Position numbers and translations under genes: made by a program. This document shows, piece after piece, positions 35,932 through 44,318 of a stretch of DNA of 64,000 bases. How positions within the stretch are numbered: the first letter of the stretch is position 1; each line of letters opens with the position of its first letter. This DNA comes from an uncultured Dokdonia sp. Its GTDB lineage: Bacteria; Bacteroidota; Bacteroidia; Flavobacteriales; Flavobacteriaceae. The stretch is taken from the NCBI GenBank assembly GCA_947503305.1, contig CANNDF010000003.1, forward strand, positions 558,001 through 622,000, read 5' to 3'. Under the pieces are notes generated by a model. The model had not been told where the DNA came from and searched no databases. It saw only the letters and a program-made list of their open reading frames with translations.

Positions 35932-38900
35932 TTAACAGCGTCTGCGTACACGTATGTTATTAACAATATAGTTACCACGTATCCGTGCACCTGCACTATT
36001 GGTTCTATGTTCAATAGCTCCATATTGATTTGCACGATTTACGGTTCCATCTACATATGGGATAAATACGTTTTTATATCCAGCTCTATTACTTTGACCT
36101 TGAGCCAGGACTCTTGCTTCTTGTATTCCATAAGTAAAATTAGAAGTAGGCATTTGTAAGAGAGAATTTACAATCGCATAGAACGTATTAATATTAAAAT
36201 GTTTAGGATCTCCATGTCCGTAACGAACTCTACCACTACTCGTATGATATTCTACAGATCTATCTACTTCTCTGTGAATTGTAGTCTCTATAAGTCTTCC
36301 TTTTCTAATACAACAAATAACATATGCATAGGCTAGCAACTCATATTGTCGATATGTATAATACGTTCCTGCATCTTTTACATTAGGGACTGCCGCATTA
36401 AGTTGAGGGTGTCTGGTAAGTTCTGTATGGACAAAACATCCATTGGAACCACGTTCTATTTTTACACCAGATCCTCGTTCATTCCAATCCTTAGCAAGTA
36501 TTGCATTATTAATATTTAACCAAAAGTGTATTCCTTTTCTAGAGGCTCTACTTCTGGTAATATCTCTAGTAACGGCTGTATCGTGTATTACAAAATAATT
36601 TGCTGTTACAGGTAAGTCAGGATTTCCCAGTATTTCATTGGCTACTGCTCCGTGACTTTGTATAAAATTGCTTTGAAAAGCAGCTTTATCAAACCATTCG
36701 GGTAGTGGTAATAGACAAAGGTTATGTTGCGGTTCTGAGGCAAAAAATGTCTTTTCTAACTTCTTCTCATTAATCCACTGTAGCTTTACCTCATCTGTCC
36801 ATGTAAAATTTTCCCCAGGGGGTGATGATACCCCTGTAGTTGGAGGCCTATATTCCCAATGCCAGGGTTCATCAATACGTGTATTTTGATAAAAATGATA
36901 ACGAGCAGCATTGGTAGTTAACCAATTCCACAGTTGTGTTCTCCTCCAAGCATTTGTATAGGTAGTACGGGTTCTATTACGTAATGTTACCCCATTCTCA
37001 GTATTTCGGATATCAATAGCAAGCCCTTGATTATGATTACTAAACCCTGGAGTTGCAATTCTTCCTCTGATATAGCGTGCTAGATATTGTTGAGCAGCTA
37101 CTCCATGTTCTCCTCCATTGAGTGTACGTCTATGGCTTTGTGTAGCACTATAATATTGATTTATAAAATATCTATTCCACAACCTAAATTGATGTGACGC
37201 CGAACGATAGGCACTTGTAAGCCCTATAGTAACATTAACTCCTTGAGTAGCTATGGCACGACGTACATCTTGAAACATTAATCTACAAGATGCTGCCGCC
37301 GCTGTTTTTAATTGATATCTCCCTTCTACAGTAGCTAGTTGACTTGCAGGGACATCGGCTACAAAAGTTCCTCGAGAAGAAGAACGTCTAAGATTGATAT
37401 CATATACATTCCGCATAAAATTAATTTGTGCAGAAGTGGCCCCTGTCCATGTTAATCCACTTGAAGGAAGCGTCTCTTGATATGCATTTTCACTATGTTC
37501 TAAAAAGGGCATATAACTAGGTATATATTTTTTGACCCGCTCTGTATATGTTTCTAATACGTTATCCATTACTTCGGGAGTATACTGAGGGGTTGTATGT
37601 GTAGTATGCTGTTGATATGGTCTCATGTCTTTATTTTTTTTTCTGATTATTGACTTAATATTATTTTGGAATTTTTGAAGGTTGATATATCCATTTCCAA
37701 TGCGATGAGAATTAGATACGTTCTTATTATTATGTAATGATTTGAATAAAAGACGTCTTGTCTCTTGTATACTTAATAATTCATCACTCTCTTGAAAAAG
37801 TCTAGCTATTAATCCCGCTATAAATGGGGAAGCCATACTAGTCCCAGATTTCATTGTTAGATTTCCTTTAGAATAGGCTTCTTTTCTGGATGCTGATTTT
37901 GCTGCTATAATCTGAACCCCTGGGGCTACTACATCTGGTTTTATACGACCATCTGCGGTAGGGCCACTACTGCTAAACTTTGCTATCTTTTTTATAGCAC
38001 TCATATCATCATAGGCCCCTACAGCAATTGTATAAAACCCATTACATATAGTCCCCAGCGTCACTTTTCTATCTACATCGACTGGATTGAATTGAGACTG
38101 TGTTCGTATAGAACCATCTCGTTCTATCCATGCATTATACCTGCCATCTACGACATTATCCCCTTGGATTTTTACTTTCCACTGTAACGGTGTCGAATTA
38201 TTATATAGAAAAATATCTATGTGATTTAAGCCCGTGTTTGGCTCATGGCTTCTATGATATATTTTTCCTATTTCTTCTCCTACATTATTAAGGATTGTTG
38301 CATTTTCGCCTCGAGCTGAAACAACTTTTTTATATCCTTTTCCATATAAAGTAACTGTAAAACTATCTTTTCCGGGATACCATATTTCTAGCTCATTTGT
38401 AGTATAATCATTAGGTTTTATCTCCCATTGAAGCCATTTTTCTCCACCGTGTAGTACTCTACCTGATGCATGTGCATTTACGGTATAGTAATTACCTGCG
38501 CTCTGTACAATAGCTCTTCCTTTATTAGCTAATAGGAATTTATCAAAAGCTTGCTCTACTAATGTCATTCCTCTATGCGCATCTCCATGACTTCCAACAC
38601 TAAGATTAATAACTAGTGGTTTTTCTTGTGCAACTGTGTGCATAAAATCTACGCTTTCCAGTAGCCTGCTTTGATCTCCTAATGAAAATGTTTCTGCGGC
38701 TTTTGATGTGCCTAGATGTACAGCAACCAGATATGAAGATGGCGCATTGCCTTCATCTCCTACACTACCATTACCGGCAGCAATATCTAGGACATGCGTC
38801 CCATGACTACCTATACCAGATGCGTCTGCTATAGCAGGGTGATAGTTCAATGTTTTAAAAGGCGTCTTAGATTGAAGCGCTTCATTGATCATTGCAGCGG

Positions 38901-39348
38901 TATATACTTCTCCATATCCATAGGGATTAGATCCGTCATAGGGTGCTGCTTGATTCCAAATTGCCAGAAATCGGGTTGAATCATCTTGATTTCTAAAATT
39001 AGGGTGTGTAAAGTCAAATCCCCAATCTGCAATGCCTACAACTACTTGTTTTTTTAAAACAGCTTCAGAGACTATTGATTTCTGAAGCTGTTTCTTTCTC
39101 TTCTTTACAACAGGAATTGAACGAACTAATGCTTGATTTACAGAACGCGATGCTTTAAGGCTTGCTATTCTCTTATCTGCCCAAATAGTATAAATATCAT
39201 TTCTTTGAATCCTACCTGTAACGATAGTATCAAAAGCTGTGATAACCCTAAAATTTTCGGGCACTGTATTAGGTTTTTGTAAACGAGCAATGACCTCTAT
39301 CTCATCTTCTTTCTTACCTTCAATTAACTGTTGTAATGCAGGATCCAT
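35932..39348 (-). CDS. Subtilisin + VanY-type peptidase + amidase-like fusion enzyme
   Basis: A 1138-residue protein. A S8 protease covers about 100-560: catalytic D108 (GIADWGFD), H182 (GSHGTHV), N286 (SAGNYY) and S504 (KSGTSMASP). An M15B VanY-like carboxypeptidase covers about 640-835: SAYRS, zinc ligands H772 and D779 in SNHNQGLAIDI, and H830 in EPWHWEY. An amidase-like domain covers about 850-1138: FVIHDTA (H922) and CFVHTE (H974). All three catalytic sets look intact. There is no signal peptide and no T9SS tail. Protein and peptidoglycan cleavage in one chain suggest an enzyme for lysis, predation or release. It is the last gene of the operon, 6 bases after the acidic membrane protein; the C-terminus is RVRRRC. 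Confidence 0.85.
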   Translation of the reverse strand: MDPALQQLIEGKKEDEIEVIARLQKPNTVPENFRVITAFDTIVTGRIQRNDIYTIWADKRIASLKASRSVNQALVRSIPVVKKRKKQLQKSIVSEAVLKKQVVVGIADWGFDFTHPNFRNQDDSTRFLAIWNQAAPYDGSNPYGYGEVYTAAMINEALQSKTPFKTLNYHPAIADASGIGSHGTHVLDIAAGNGSVGDEGNAPSSYLVAVHLGTSKAAETFSLGDQSRLLESVDFMHTVAQEKPLVINLSVGSHGDAHRGMTLVEQAFDKFLLANKGRAIVQSAGNYYTVNAHASGRVLHGGEKWLQWEIKPNDYTTNELEIWYPGKDSFTVTLYGKGYKKVVSARGENATILNNVGEEIGKIYHRSHEPNTGLNHIDIFLYNNSTPLQWKVKIQGDNVVDGRYNAWIERDGSIRTQSQFNPVDVDRKVTLGTICNGFYTIAVGAYDDMSAIKKIAKFSSSGPTADGRIKPDVVAPGVQIIAAKSASRKEAYSKGNLTMKSGTSMASPFIAGLIARLFQESDELLSIQETRRLLFKSLHNNKNVSNSHRIGNGYINLQKFQNNIKSIIRKKNKDMRPYQQHTTHTTPQYTPEVMDNVLETYTERVKKYIPSYMPFLEHSENAYQETLPSSGLTWTGATSAQINFMRNVYDINLRRSSSRGTFVADVPASQLATVEGRYQLKTAAAASCRLMFQDVRRAIATQGVNVTIGLTSAYRSASHQFRLWNRYFINQYYSATQSHRRTLNGGEHGVAAQQYLARYIRGRIATPGFSNHNQGLAIDIRNTENGVTLRNRTRTTYTNAWRRTQLWNWLTTNAARYHFYQNTRIDEPWHWEYRPPTTGVSSPPGENFTWTDEVKLQWINEKKLEKTFFASEPQHNLCLLPLPEWFDKAAFQSNFIQSHGAVANEILGNPDLPVTANYFVIHDTAVTRDITRSRASRKGIHFWLNINNAILAKDWNERGSGVKIERGSNGCFVHTELTRHPQLNAAVPNVKDAGTYYTYRQYELLAYAYVICCIRKGRLIETTIHREVDRSVEYHTSSGRVRYGHGDPKHFNINTFYAIVNSLLQMPTSNFTYGIQEARVLAQGQSNRAGYKNVFIPYVDGTVNRANQYGAIEHRTNSAGARIRGNYIVNNIRVRRRC

Positions 39349-39354
39349 TGGTAT

Positions 39355-39996
39355 CTACTTTGAATTTCCGCTTTTACGACTTACCATTTTGGGTTTATCT
39401 TCTATAGTGCCTTGGGTTATTTCTCCTGGAGTAGTATCCATTTTAAACTCTATAGTTGCTGGAATGGTCCCTTTTTCAAAATACTGTTGTACTAGTTGTT
39501 TTTCATAAAAAGCAACTATAGTTACATCAGTATCTTTAGGGTAAAATAGATTTGCATTTCCACTTACGTCAGAGATAGCAAAATCAAATGATTTTTCTTT
39601 TAATAAGCGCTTGAAATCATCTCCTAATTTCCCATAGATAGATGCAAAATTTACTCTATCGAGGGAGATTCCATTTTCATTTATTGCTTTAATATTTACT
39701 ACAGGTGATGAATGCTCATTTGTAGTACATGTCTCTGCGGTTTCTTCACCTTCAGTAGTAGACCCTTCTTGAGGTTTTTCTTCTTCCTGCTGTTGATCTT
39801 GGGTTGCTTTAAGAGCAATTAGCTTTTTTGCTTCTTTATCTACCATAAGATATCCTAACATAGGAATTGTAGGTGCTGCGATTCCATATACCAATGCTTT
39901 TGTCATAAAATCTGAGGGCACTGATATCTCCTGAGCTTCTAGCTCTTCTTTCTTTTTATTTGCTAAAACATAGTTCAGCAGCATATAATTATTCAT
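39355..39996 (-). CDS. Acidic, single-helix membrane protein of the accessory operon
   Basis: A 213-residue protein. A helical N-terminus (LNYVLANKKKEELEAQE), one membrane helix at about 33-52 (KALVYGIAAPTIPMLGYLMV), a Gln/Glu-rich low-complexity linker (66-95), then a C-terminal domain of about 110 residues with FASIYGKLGDDFKRLLKEKSFDFAISDVSG. Family not recognised. It may anchor the neighbouring products to a membrane or particle. Spacing is 7 bases from the charged-block gene and 6 to the fusion enzyme. Confidence 0.7.
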   Translation of the reverse strand: MNNYMLLNYVLANKKKEELEAQEISVPSDFMTKALVYGIAAPTIPMLGYLMVDKEAKKLIALKATQDQQQEEEKPQEGSTTEGEETAETCTTNEHSSPVVNIKAINENGISLDRVNFASIYGKLGDDFKRLLKEKSFDFAISDVSGNANLFYPKDTDVTIVAFYEKQLVQQYFEKGTIPATIEFKMDTTPGEITQGTIEDKPKMVSRKSGNSK

Positions 39997-40003
39997 GATA
40001 CTT

Positions 40004-40834
40004 CTATTTTTTAGATAATAATAACACTAACATTAATGGGTCTATTCCTCCATTTCCTCCTGATAAAGCAAGGATCGGTAACAATTGATTCATATCTCCA
40101 TTTCCAGAACCTCCTAGTCCTCCACTAAGCAATAGTGGTAATAAAGCTGCCGAAGAGTCTGCCTCTGTAGAGTTTACCTGAATATTCTTAGTCACCTGTC
40201 CATCAGTAATATTCATAGATTTAATATTTGGACCAGAAATAGCATTGATAAGATTCATCATACTCATGCTTTCTACTTTCTTATCGATAGCACTGATCTT
40301 AGTATTGAGTTTTACTTGATTTTTTGAGATCTTATTAAATCCTGCAGCTAGTTTTTTATGACCAGATACTAATCGTTTTACTTTGCTATTTGTGCTATGA
40401 AGTCTTCGCTTAAGCGTTCCTACATTTTTACAGCATGCATTTGATCTTCTAGGTTTTCTTCCTCTACCGCGTCTACGGTTTCTTCGTGCTCTTCTACGTG
40501 CTCTACGTCGTGCTCTACGTCGTGCTCTTCTACGTCTTCTACGACGGCGACCACGTCGTTCTGGAGATGCTTCATCATCTACATGTTCTGCATCCAAAAT
40601 GCCATCATCATCATAGTCTTCATCATCGTAATCTTCGTCGTCGTAGTCTTCATCATCATAATCTTCGTCGTCGTAATCTTCATCATCATAGTCTTCATCG
40701 TCATAATCTTCGTCATCATAATCATCGAAGTTATCATAAAATTCATCTTCTAGATACAATCCGTCATTAAACGAATCTGTAGGTATCAGTTCTTCTTGAA
40801 GGATACCTTCGTCATTAAAATTTGTTGTTGTCAT
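40004..40834 (-). CDS. Charged-block protein: (YDDED) repeat plus poly-Arg tract
   Basis: The start MTTTNFNDEG (276 residues) follows an A-rich leader; an upstream ATG at 40903 would run back into the previous gene. Residues about 37-76 are eight units of YDDED, coded by a 15-base tandem repeat. Residues about 91-128 are an Arg block, 28 Arg of 38, with RRRA repeats. A cysteine pair (NACCKN) and a helical region (to about 205) follow, and a Gly/Leu-rich hydrophobic C-terminus. Opposite charge blocks in one chain favour self-association or condensates, and the Arg block could bind nucleic acid or cell wall. Family not recognised. Confidence 0.75.
   Translation of the reverse strand: MTTTNFNDEGILQEELIPTDSFNDGLYLEDEFYDNFDDYDDEDYDDEDYDDEDYDDEDYDDEDYDDEDYDDEDYDDDGILDAEHVDDEASPERRGRRRRRRRRARRRARRRARRRARRNRRRGRGRKPRRSNACCKNVGTLKRRLHSTNSKVKRLVSGHKKLAAGFNKISKNQVKLNTKISAIDKKVESMSMMNLINAISGPNIKSMNITDGQVTKNIQVNSTEADSSAALLPLLLSGGLGGSGNGDMNQLLPILALSGGNGGIDPLMLVLLLSKK
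40606..40725. repeat. 15-base tandem repeat coding YDDED units
   Basis: Eight units in phase, such as CATCATCGTAATCTT and CGTCGTCGTAGTCTT. Third-position changes vary among units and keep the protein sequence, which points to selection for the acidic repeat and not to a new expansion. Confidence 0.9.
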
Positions 40835-40850
40835 TTTTTCACTTTTTAAA

Positions 40851-41138
40851 TTAAACATTATCAAATCGGTTATTGGCATTCTTACTGTTTTGAATAGCCT
40901 CAAGTTCCTCTAGTACCTCTTCATGATCTTCTTTTAGGTCTTCATAGACTTCTATGAGATCTTCATTAATTCTTTTAAGTTTTAGAAAGGCATTTTTAAG
41001 TTTTTGAAACTCTCCTGTGAGAGCTTCATACTGTTCTTTATAATCGGTATCAGAGTTATTTTCTTTTAATAAATTCATCACCGAGGCTAGCTTGGGATCG
41101 TTCATTAATTCTGCTGGTAATACGGTATTTGTGTCCAT
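40851..41138 (-). CDS. Small coiled-coil protein of the accessory operon
   Basis: The start MDTNTVLPAELM gives 95 residues; the upstream ATG at 41171 overlaps the previous gene and is not preferred. Residues about 35-85 form a charged coiled coil (YEALTGEFQKLKNAFLKLKR ... LKEDHEEVLEELEAI). Family not recognised. It may be a scaffold or assembly protein for the larger products. Spacing is 20 bases after the glycine-zipper gene and 16 before the charged-block gene. Confidence 0.7.
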   Translation of the reverse strand: MDTNTVLPAELMNDPKLASVMNLLKENNSDTDYKEQYEALTGEFQKLKNAFLKLKRINEDLIEVYEDLKEDHEEVLEELEAIQNSKNANNRFDNV

Positions 41139-41158
41139 CGGTATCTTGTTTTTATGGT

Positions 41159-41884
41159 TTAGTGAGCGCACTCACAATGTGTTTCTTCCATATCATCATA
41201 CATCTCATCTTCATAATGATAAGCTTCATAATCATCGTGATATTCGGGAGTAGGATAGCTTTCTTCAAAAGAGACATCCAGTAGATCTTCTGAGAGTTGT
41301 TTCATGGTATTGACATGGCTAATAAAACTTTCTGAGGTTCTAGGGGTACGTGATGATTGTGTAGGTATTACGGCTCTTAATAATTGAATCAAATACTCTG
41401 GATTATTAATAAGTACGAGTAATTGTTTTCCTACTGGCGCATAGCCCGCAGGGGTTCCTGCTATATTTCCAGAAGGGCTTGAAAAAGCAGGTGACGGAGC
41501 TTGTCTTCCTTGTAGTGATGGTGCAGGTTGGTTTCTAGATGCTTGCTGTCTTCCTGCACCTCCAGAACTAGCGATAGCTCCTCCTAAAGCTCCTCCTAAC
41601 TTTGCGCCTACGGGACCTCCTATTACGGCGCCTGCTGCTGTTCCTATAATCGGTGCGGCTTTCTTTAATATGGGCGCTACGACTTTCAGTCCTTTTTTTG
41701 CAACGTTGACTAATCCACTTAAGAACCCTTCGGCTTCTTCTTCGGTCATATCATAAGTGGCCTCTGCAAGTAACCTGTCTATTTCTTCTCTGGATAGTTG
41801 ATCGGTATGATCTGTAAGCACATACTCTGCTGTCTGGTACCAACTCTCTATAAATTCTTCTTGATTTGATATACTACTTTCCAT
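41159..41884 (-). CDS. Glycine-zipper, amphipathic protein heading the accessory operon
   Basis: A 241-residue protein. An acidic helical N-terminus (1-55), a basic amphipathic stretch (KKGLKVVAPILKKAAPI, 63-79), a glycine-zipper at about 80-110 (GTAAGAVIGGPVGAKLGGAL), a Pro/Gln/Ser-rich linker, a short helical part (VLINNPEYLIQLLRAVI) and an acidic C-terminus ending HCECAH. Glycine zippers often insert in or form pores in membranes; that is an inference. No signal peptide. First gene of the operon, with a -7 box 20 bases before the start. Confidence 0.7.
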   Translation of the reverse strand: MESSISNQEEFIESWYQTAEYVLTDHTDQLSREEIDRLLAEATYDMTEEEAEGFLSGLVNVAKKGLKVVAPILKKAAPIIGTAAGAVIGGPVGAKLGGALGGAIASSGGAGRQQASRNQPAPSLQGRQAPSPAFSSPSGNIAGTPAGYAPVGKQLLVLINNPEYLIQLLRAVIPTQSSRTPRTSESFISHVNTMKQLSEDLLDVSFEESYPTPEYHDDYEAYHYEDEMYDDMEETHCECAH

Positions 41885-41904
41885 ATGTTTATGATTTTAT
41901 GGTT

Positions 41905-41912
41905 CAAAAGTA
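41905..41912 (-). promoter_or_regulatory. -7 promoter element of the accessory operon (TACTTTTG)
   Basis: The minus strand reads TACTTTTG, an exact TAnnTTTG box, 20 bases before the first ATG. A TTTG lies farther upstream than the usual distance, so the -33 box is weak. Confidence 0.5.
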
Positions 41913-42128
41913 GTGTAGCAATATGAACGAAATAAGAGTCAAATAGCTGATTGTTAGATAGTTAAATACACTTATTTTAATACGTGTTTTACTTATTACA
42001 CATCAGCCTTTTTCCCTTTTATCTATCAGTAAAAAGACTCAGGATTATAGGTACATTTATGAGTTTGGATATGAATTATAGACGTTGAATAAGTGCTATC
42101 ACTCCATTTTATAAGAGTATGTGGTATG

Positions 42129-42152
42129 AGTACGCTTTCGCGAAAGCGTACT
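42129..42152. repeat. Dispersed palindrome, longest intergenic copy (24 bp)
   Basis: The exact core at 42134-42147 is extended on each side by matching bases to a 24-bp perfect palindrome, 92 bases before the DUF1697 start. Confidence 0.85.
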
Positions 42153-42243
42153 TCTAATGTACCTCAGTTAATATATTATGGTATATTTCTACATAACTTA
42201 TATTTGTCTACAGGATAGAAACGAGCTAAAACGGAAACTAGTA

Positions 42244-42801
42244 ATGACTACACAAACGTATATTGCTTTTTTACGGGGAATTAATGTAGGGGGGCATCAT
42301 AAAGTCCCTATGGCCGACTTAAAAAAAGAGTGCGCTATCTTAGGTCTAGAGAATGTTAGAACCTTACTAAACTCTGGCAACATTATTTTTGAGTCTACAT
42401 ATAAAGATATACATGTTCTTAAAGAGGAGTTATCAAAGCATTTAGAAATTTCTTTTGGTTTTTCTATTCCAATAATAGTAAGAGATTCACAATCCATTAC
42501 TAGGCTGTTAATGAATAACCCATTTAAAGAGGTCTCACTTACTAAAGACACTCGGTTATATGTCTCTTTTATACAAAACCACACAAATCACGAGATAGAA
42601 GTGCCATGGGCAAGCGATGATCACTCTTTTCAAATTATTGACAGAAGAGAAGATGCATTATGTAGTGTGTTGGACCTTTCTATATCAAAAACGACTATTG
42701 CAATGGGTATTATAGAAAAGAATTATGGTAAAAATGTTACTACTCGCAACTGGAATACATTAGTAAGAATTGGTAAAAAACTTGGAGTTTTAATTGATTA
42801 A
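42244..42801 (+). CDS. DUF1697 family protein
   Basis: The start MTTQTYIAFLRGINVGGHH is the classic family opening and gives 185 residues; an ATG at 42178 would add 22 poorly matching residues. LRGINVGG, TLLNSGNIIFES and MGIIEKNYGKNVTTRNWNT mark DUF1697. Its function is unknown. It is followed 14 bases later by the DinB-like gene. Confidence 0.9.
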   Translation: MTTQTYIAFLRGINVGGHHKVPMADLKKECAILGLENVRTLLNSGNIIFESTYKDIHVLKEELSKHLEISFGFSIPIIVRDSQSITRLLMNNPFKEVSLTKDTRLYVSFIQNHTNHEIEVPWASDDHSFQIIDRREDALCSVLDLSISKTTIAMGIIEKNYGKNVTTRNWNTLVRIGKKLGVLID

Positions 42802-42815
42802 AAAATCTAATCGTA

Positions 42816-43289
42816 ATGGAAAACACATATCAGATAGCTACTCGACTTAACGAAGTAATTTTTAATGGGACATGGGTTGCAAATACCAATTATAAAGATC
42901 AATTAAAAGATTTGGATTGGAAAATAGCTACAATGTCATTTACATCTTGCAATACGATTGCTGTTTTAGCACAGCATATCCATTATTACATTCATGGTGT
43001 AAAAAATGTATTTGAAGGAGGAGCTCTTGAAATAAGAGATGCCTATAGTTTTGACTTTCCTCCTATTGAATCACAACAACAATGGGATGCATTCTTAACT
43101 AGATTTTGGAAGGATACCGAAGATCTCGCTTATTTAATTACTCAAACTCCTGATAAAAAATTGGATGAGGTATTTGTAGATGAAAAATATGGAACATATG
43201 CACGAAATATTAATGGAATCATAGAGCACTCCTACTATCATCTTGGGCAAATTGTACTACTTAAGAAAATGGCTATTAGCAAACAATAA
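42816..43289 (+). CDS. DinB-like (DUF1572-type) protein
   Basis: A 157-residue four-helix protein with His at 54 and 56 (LAQHIHYYIHG) and 138 and 142 (EHSYYHLGQ), the pattern of a metal site in DinB-like enzymes, some of which are thiol-dependent (bacillithiol) transferases. The presence of ytxJ in the same window makes a bacillithiol link possible but not shown. Probably co-transcribed with DUF1697. Confidence 0.8.
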   Translation: MENTYQIATRLNEVIFNGTWVANTNYKDQLKDLDWKIATMSFTSCNTIAVLAQHIHYYIHGVKNVFEGGALEIRDAYSFDFPPIESQQQWDAFLTRFWKDTEDLAYLITQTPDKKLDEVFVDEKYGTYARNINGIIEHSYYHLGQIVLLKKMAISKQ

Positions 43290-43322
43290 CAGACACGTAG
43301 TATTACATACTAACAAGTTACC

Positions 43323-44186
43323 TTATTCATTAATTTCTAGCTTATAGCCTACTCCATGAATATTTGTTAATTTAATACGGTCATCGTCTTTTAATTTTTT
43401 ACGAAGTTTAGATATATATGTATCGAGGCTTCTCCCTACAAAAACACCGTTGTCTTCCCATACCTTTTTTGTTAATTCATCTCGTTTTATCACCTCATTG
43501 GGACGTGTTACAAAAAGCGCCAATAACTCACATTCTTTTTTTGACAAATTGATCTCTACTGCTGCTTTTACGAGTTTACTTTGCTCTGGATAAAATTCAA
43601 AACTACCAATTCTATTGTATGAAATGTCATTCTTATGAAGATGTTGTTTCCTTTTTGAATACAAATAATCTAGTATAATGACTACAATACATCCCAATAG
43701 ATAGTATAAAATGGATTGTCTATTAAAAAAGGGGGGGATCCTTTTAGTAAATGTAAAGACTATTGTATAGCATTGCTCTGGTAAAATACGGCCGACACAT
43801 GCAATAATCGTATTCTCATTTTCGGCATTTATTTCATAACTATAAGCTACTTCTTTATCGGAGCATTGAAGCACTTCTACACGGTAGTAATCTGGGAAGT
43901 TAGATTTTAGAAATGTGTCTTCTACTATAGAAACCAAAGTACCTGGTTCAAAAGAAAGTTTTGTTTGAAATGATAATTTATACTTAGACGCATCTATAGC
44001 TACTATGGGTAATACCAATGATGTAGAATCTTGATGTGTTAATAGTAATTGATTACCCACCTCTCTCAGCGCTATCTTTATACGAGATGAAAATTCGTCA
44101 TTCTTTTCTTTAGGGCTTGAAAATAGGAATGCAATTCCTCCTAAAGCTATCAAACTACAATATATGTATATCCTTTTTTTGCTCAT
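43323..44186 (-). CDS. Membrane-bound winged-helix regulator (ToxR-like topology reversed)
   Basis: The start MSKKRIYIYCSLIALGG gives 287 residues; upstream ATGs at 44204 and 44258 are possible. The layout is one N-terminal helix, an extracytoplasmic region of about 140 residues, a second helix (YYLLGCIVVIILDYLY), then a cytoplasmic OmpR-type winged helix (IGSFEFYPEQSKLV to the end, DELTKKVWEDNGVFVGRSLDTYISKLRKKL). DNA-binding is at the C-terminus, not the N-terminus as in ToxR. It lacks a receiver domain, so it should signal directly from the periplasm to DNA. It is divergent from YceI. Confidence 0.85.
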   Translation of the reverse strand: MSKKRIYIYCSLIALGGIAFLFSSPKEKNDEFSSRIKIALREVGNQLLLTHQDSTSLVLPIVAIDASKYKLSFQTKLSFEPGTLVSIVEDTFLKSNFPDYYRVEVLQCSDKEVAYSYEINAENENTIIACVGRILPEQCYTIVFTFTKRIPPFFNRQSILYYLLGCIVVIILDYLYSKRKQHLHKNDISYNRIGSFEFYPEQSKLVKAAVEINLSKKECELLALFVTRPNEVIKRDELTKKVWEDNGVFVGRSLDTYISKLRKKLKDDDRIKLTNIHGVGYKLEINE

Positions 44187-44318
44187 ATTATATGTAAAGA
44201 ACATACTTTTTAATCTCTTTTTACAACTGTTGACATATCTTTTACACTTTTTTGACACTTCCCATTTAAGATCCCTATAGTTTTACTCAAACAAAAGTTA
44301 ATTATAGTATTTAATCTT
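44187..44318. promoter_or_regulatory. Divergent promoter region with GACA-like direct repeats
   Basis: Between the regulator and YceI the plus strand carries GTTGACAT, TTTTACAC and TTTTGACAC at about 44230-44265. Repeated half-sites in the only region between a one-component regulator and its neighbour could be its operator. The repeats are short. Confidence 0.3.

Larger units (their letters stand above)
41885..42243. other. Intergenic region between divergent accessory operon and DUF1697 gene
   Basis: About 360 bases. Holds the accessory-operon promoter on one strand and a 24-bp palindrome near the DUF1697 gene. The rest shows no ORF or hairpin of note. Confidence 0.6.

Noticed and set aside
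40606-40725. Short tandem repeats looked at as a CRISPR array
   Set aside because: Units are 15 bases, in frame and contiguous with no spacers, and code for YDDED.
40486-40770. Plus-strand ORF rich in His, Leu and Val opposite the charged-block gene
   Set aside because: It is the mirror of the acidic and Arg repeats; its composition follows from the repeat codons on the other strand.
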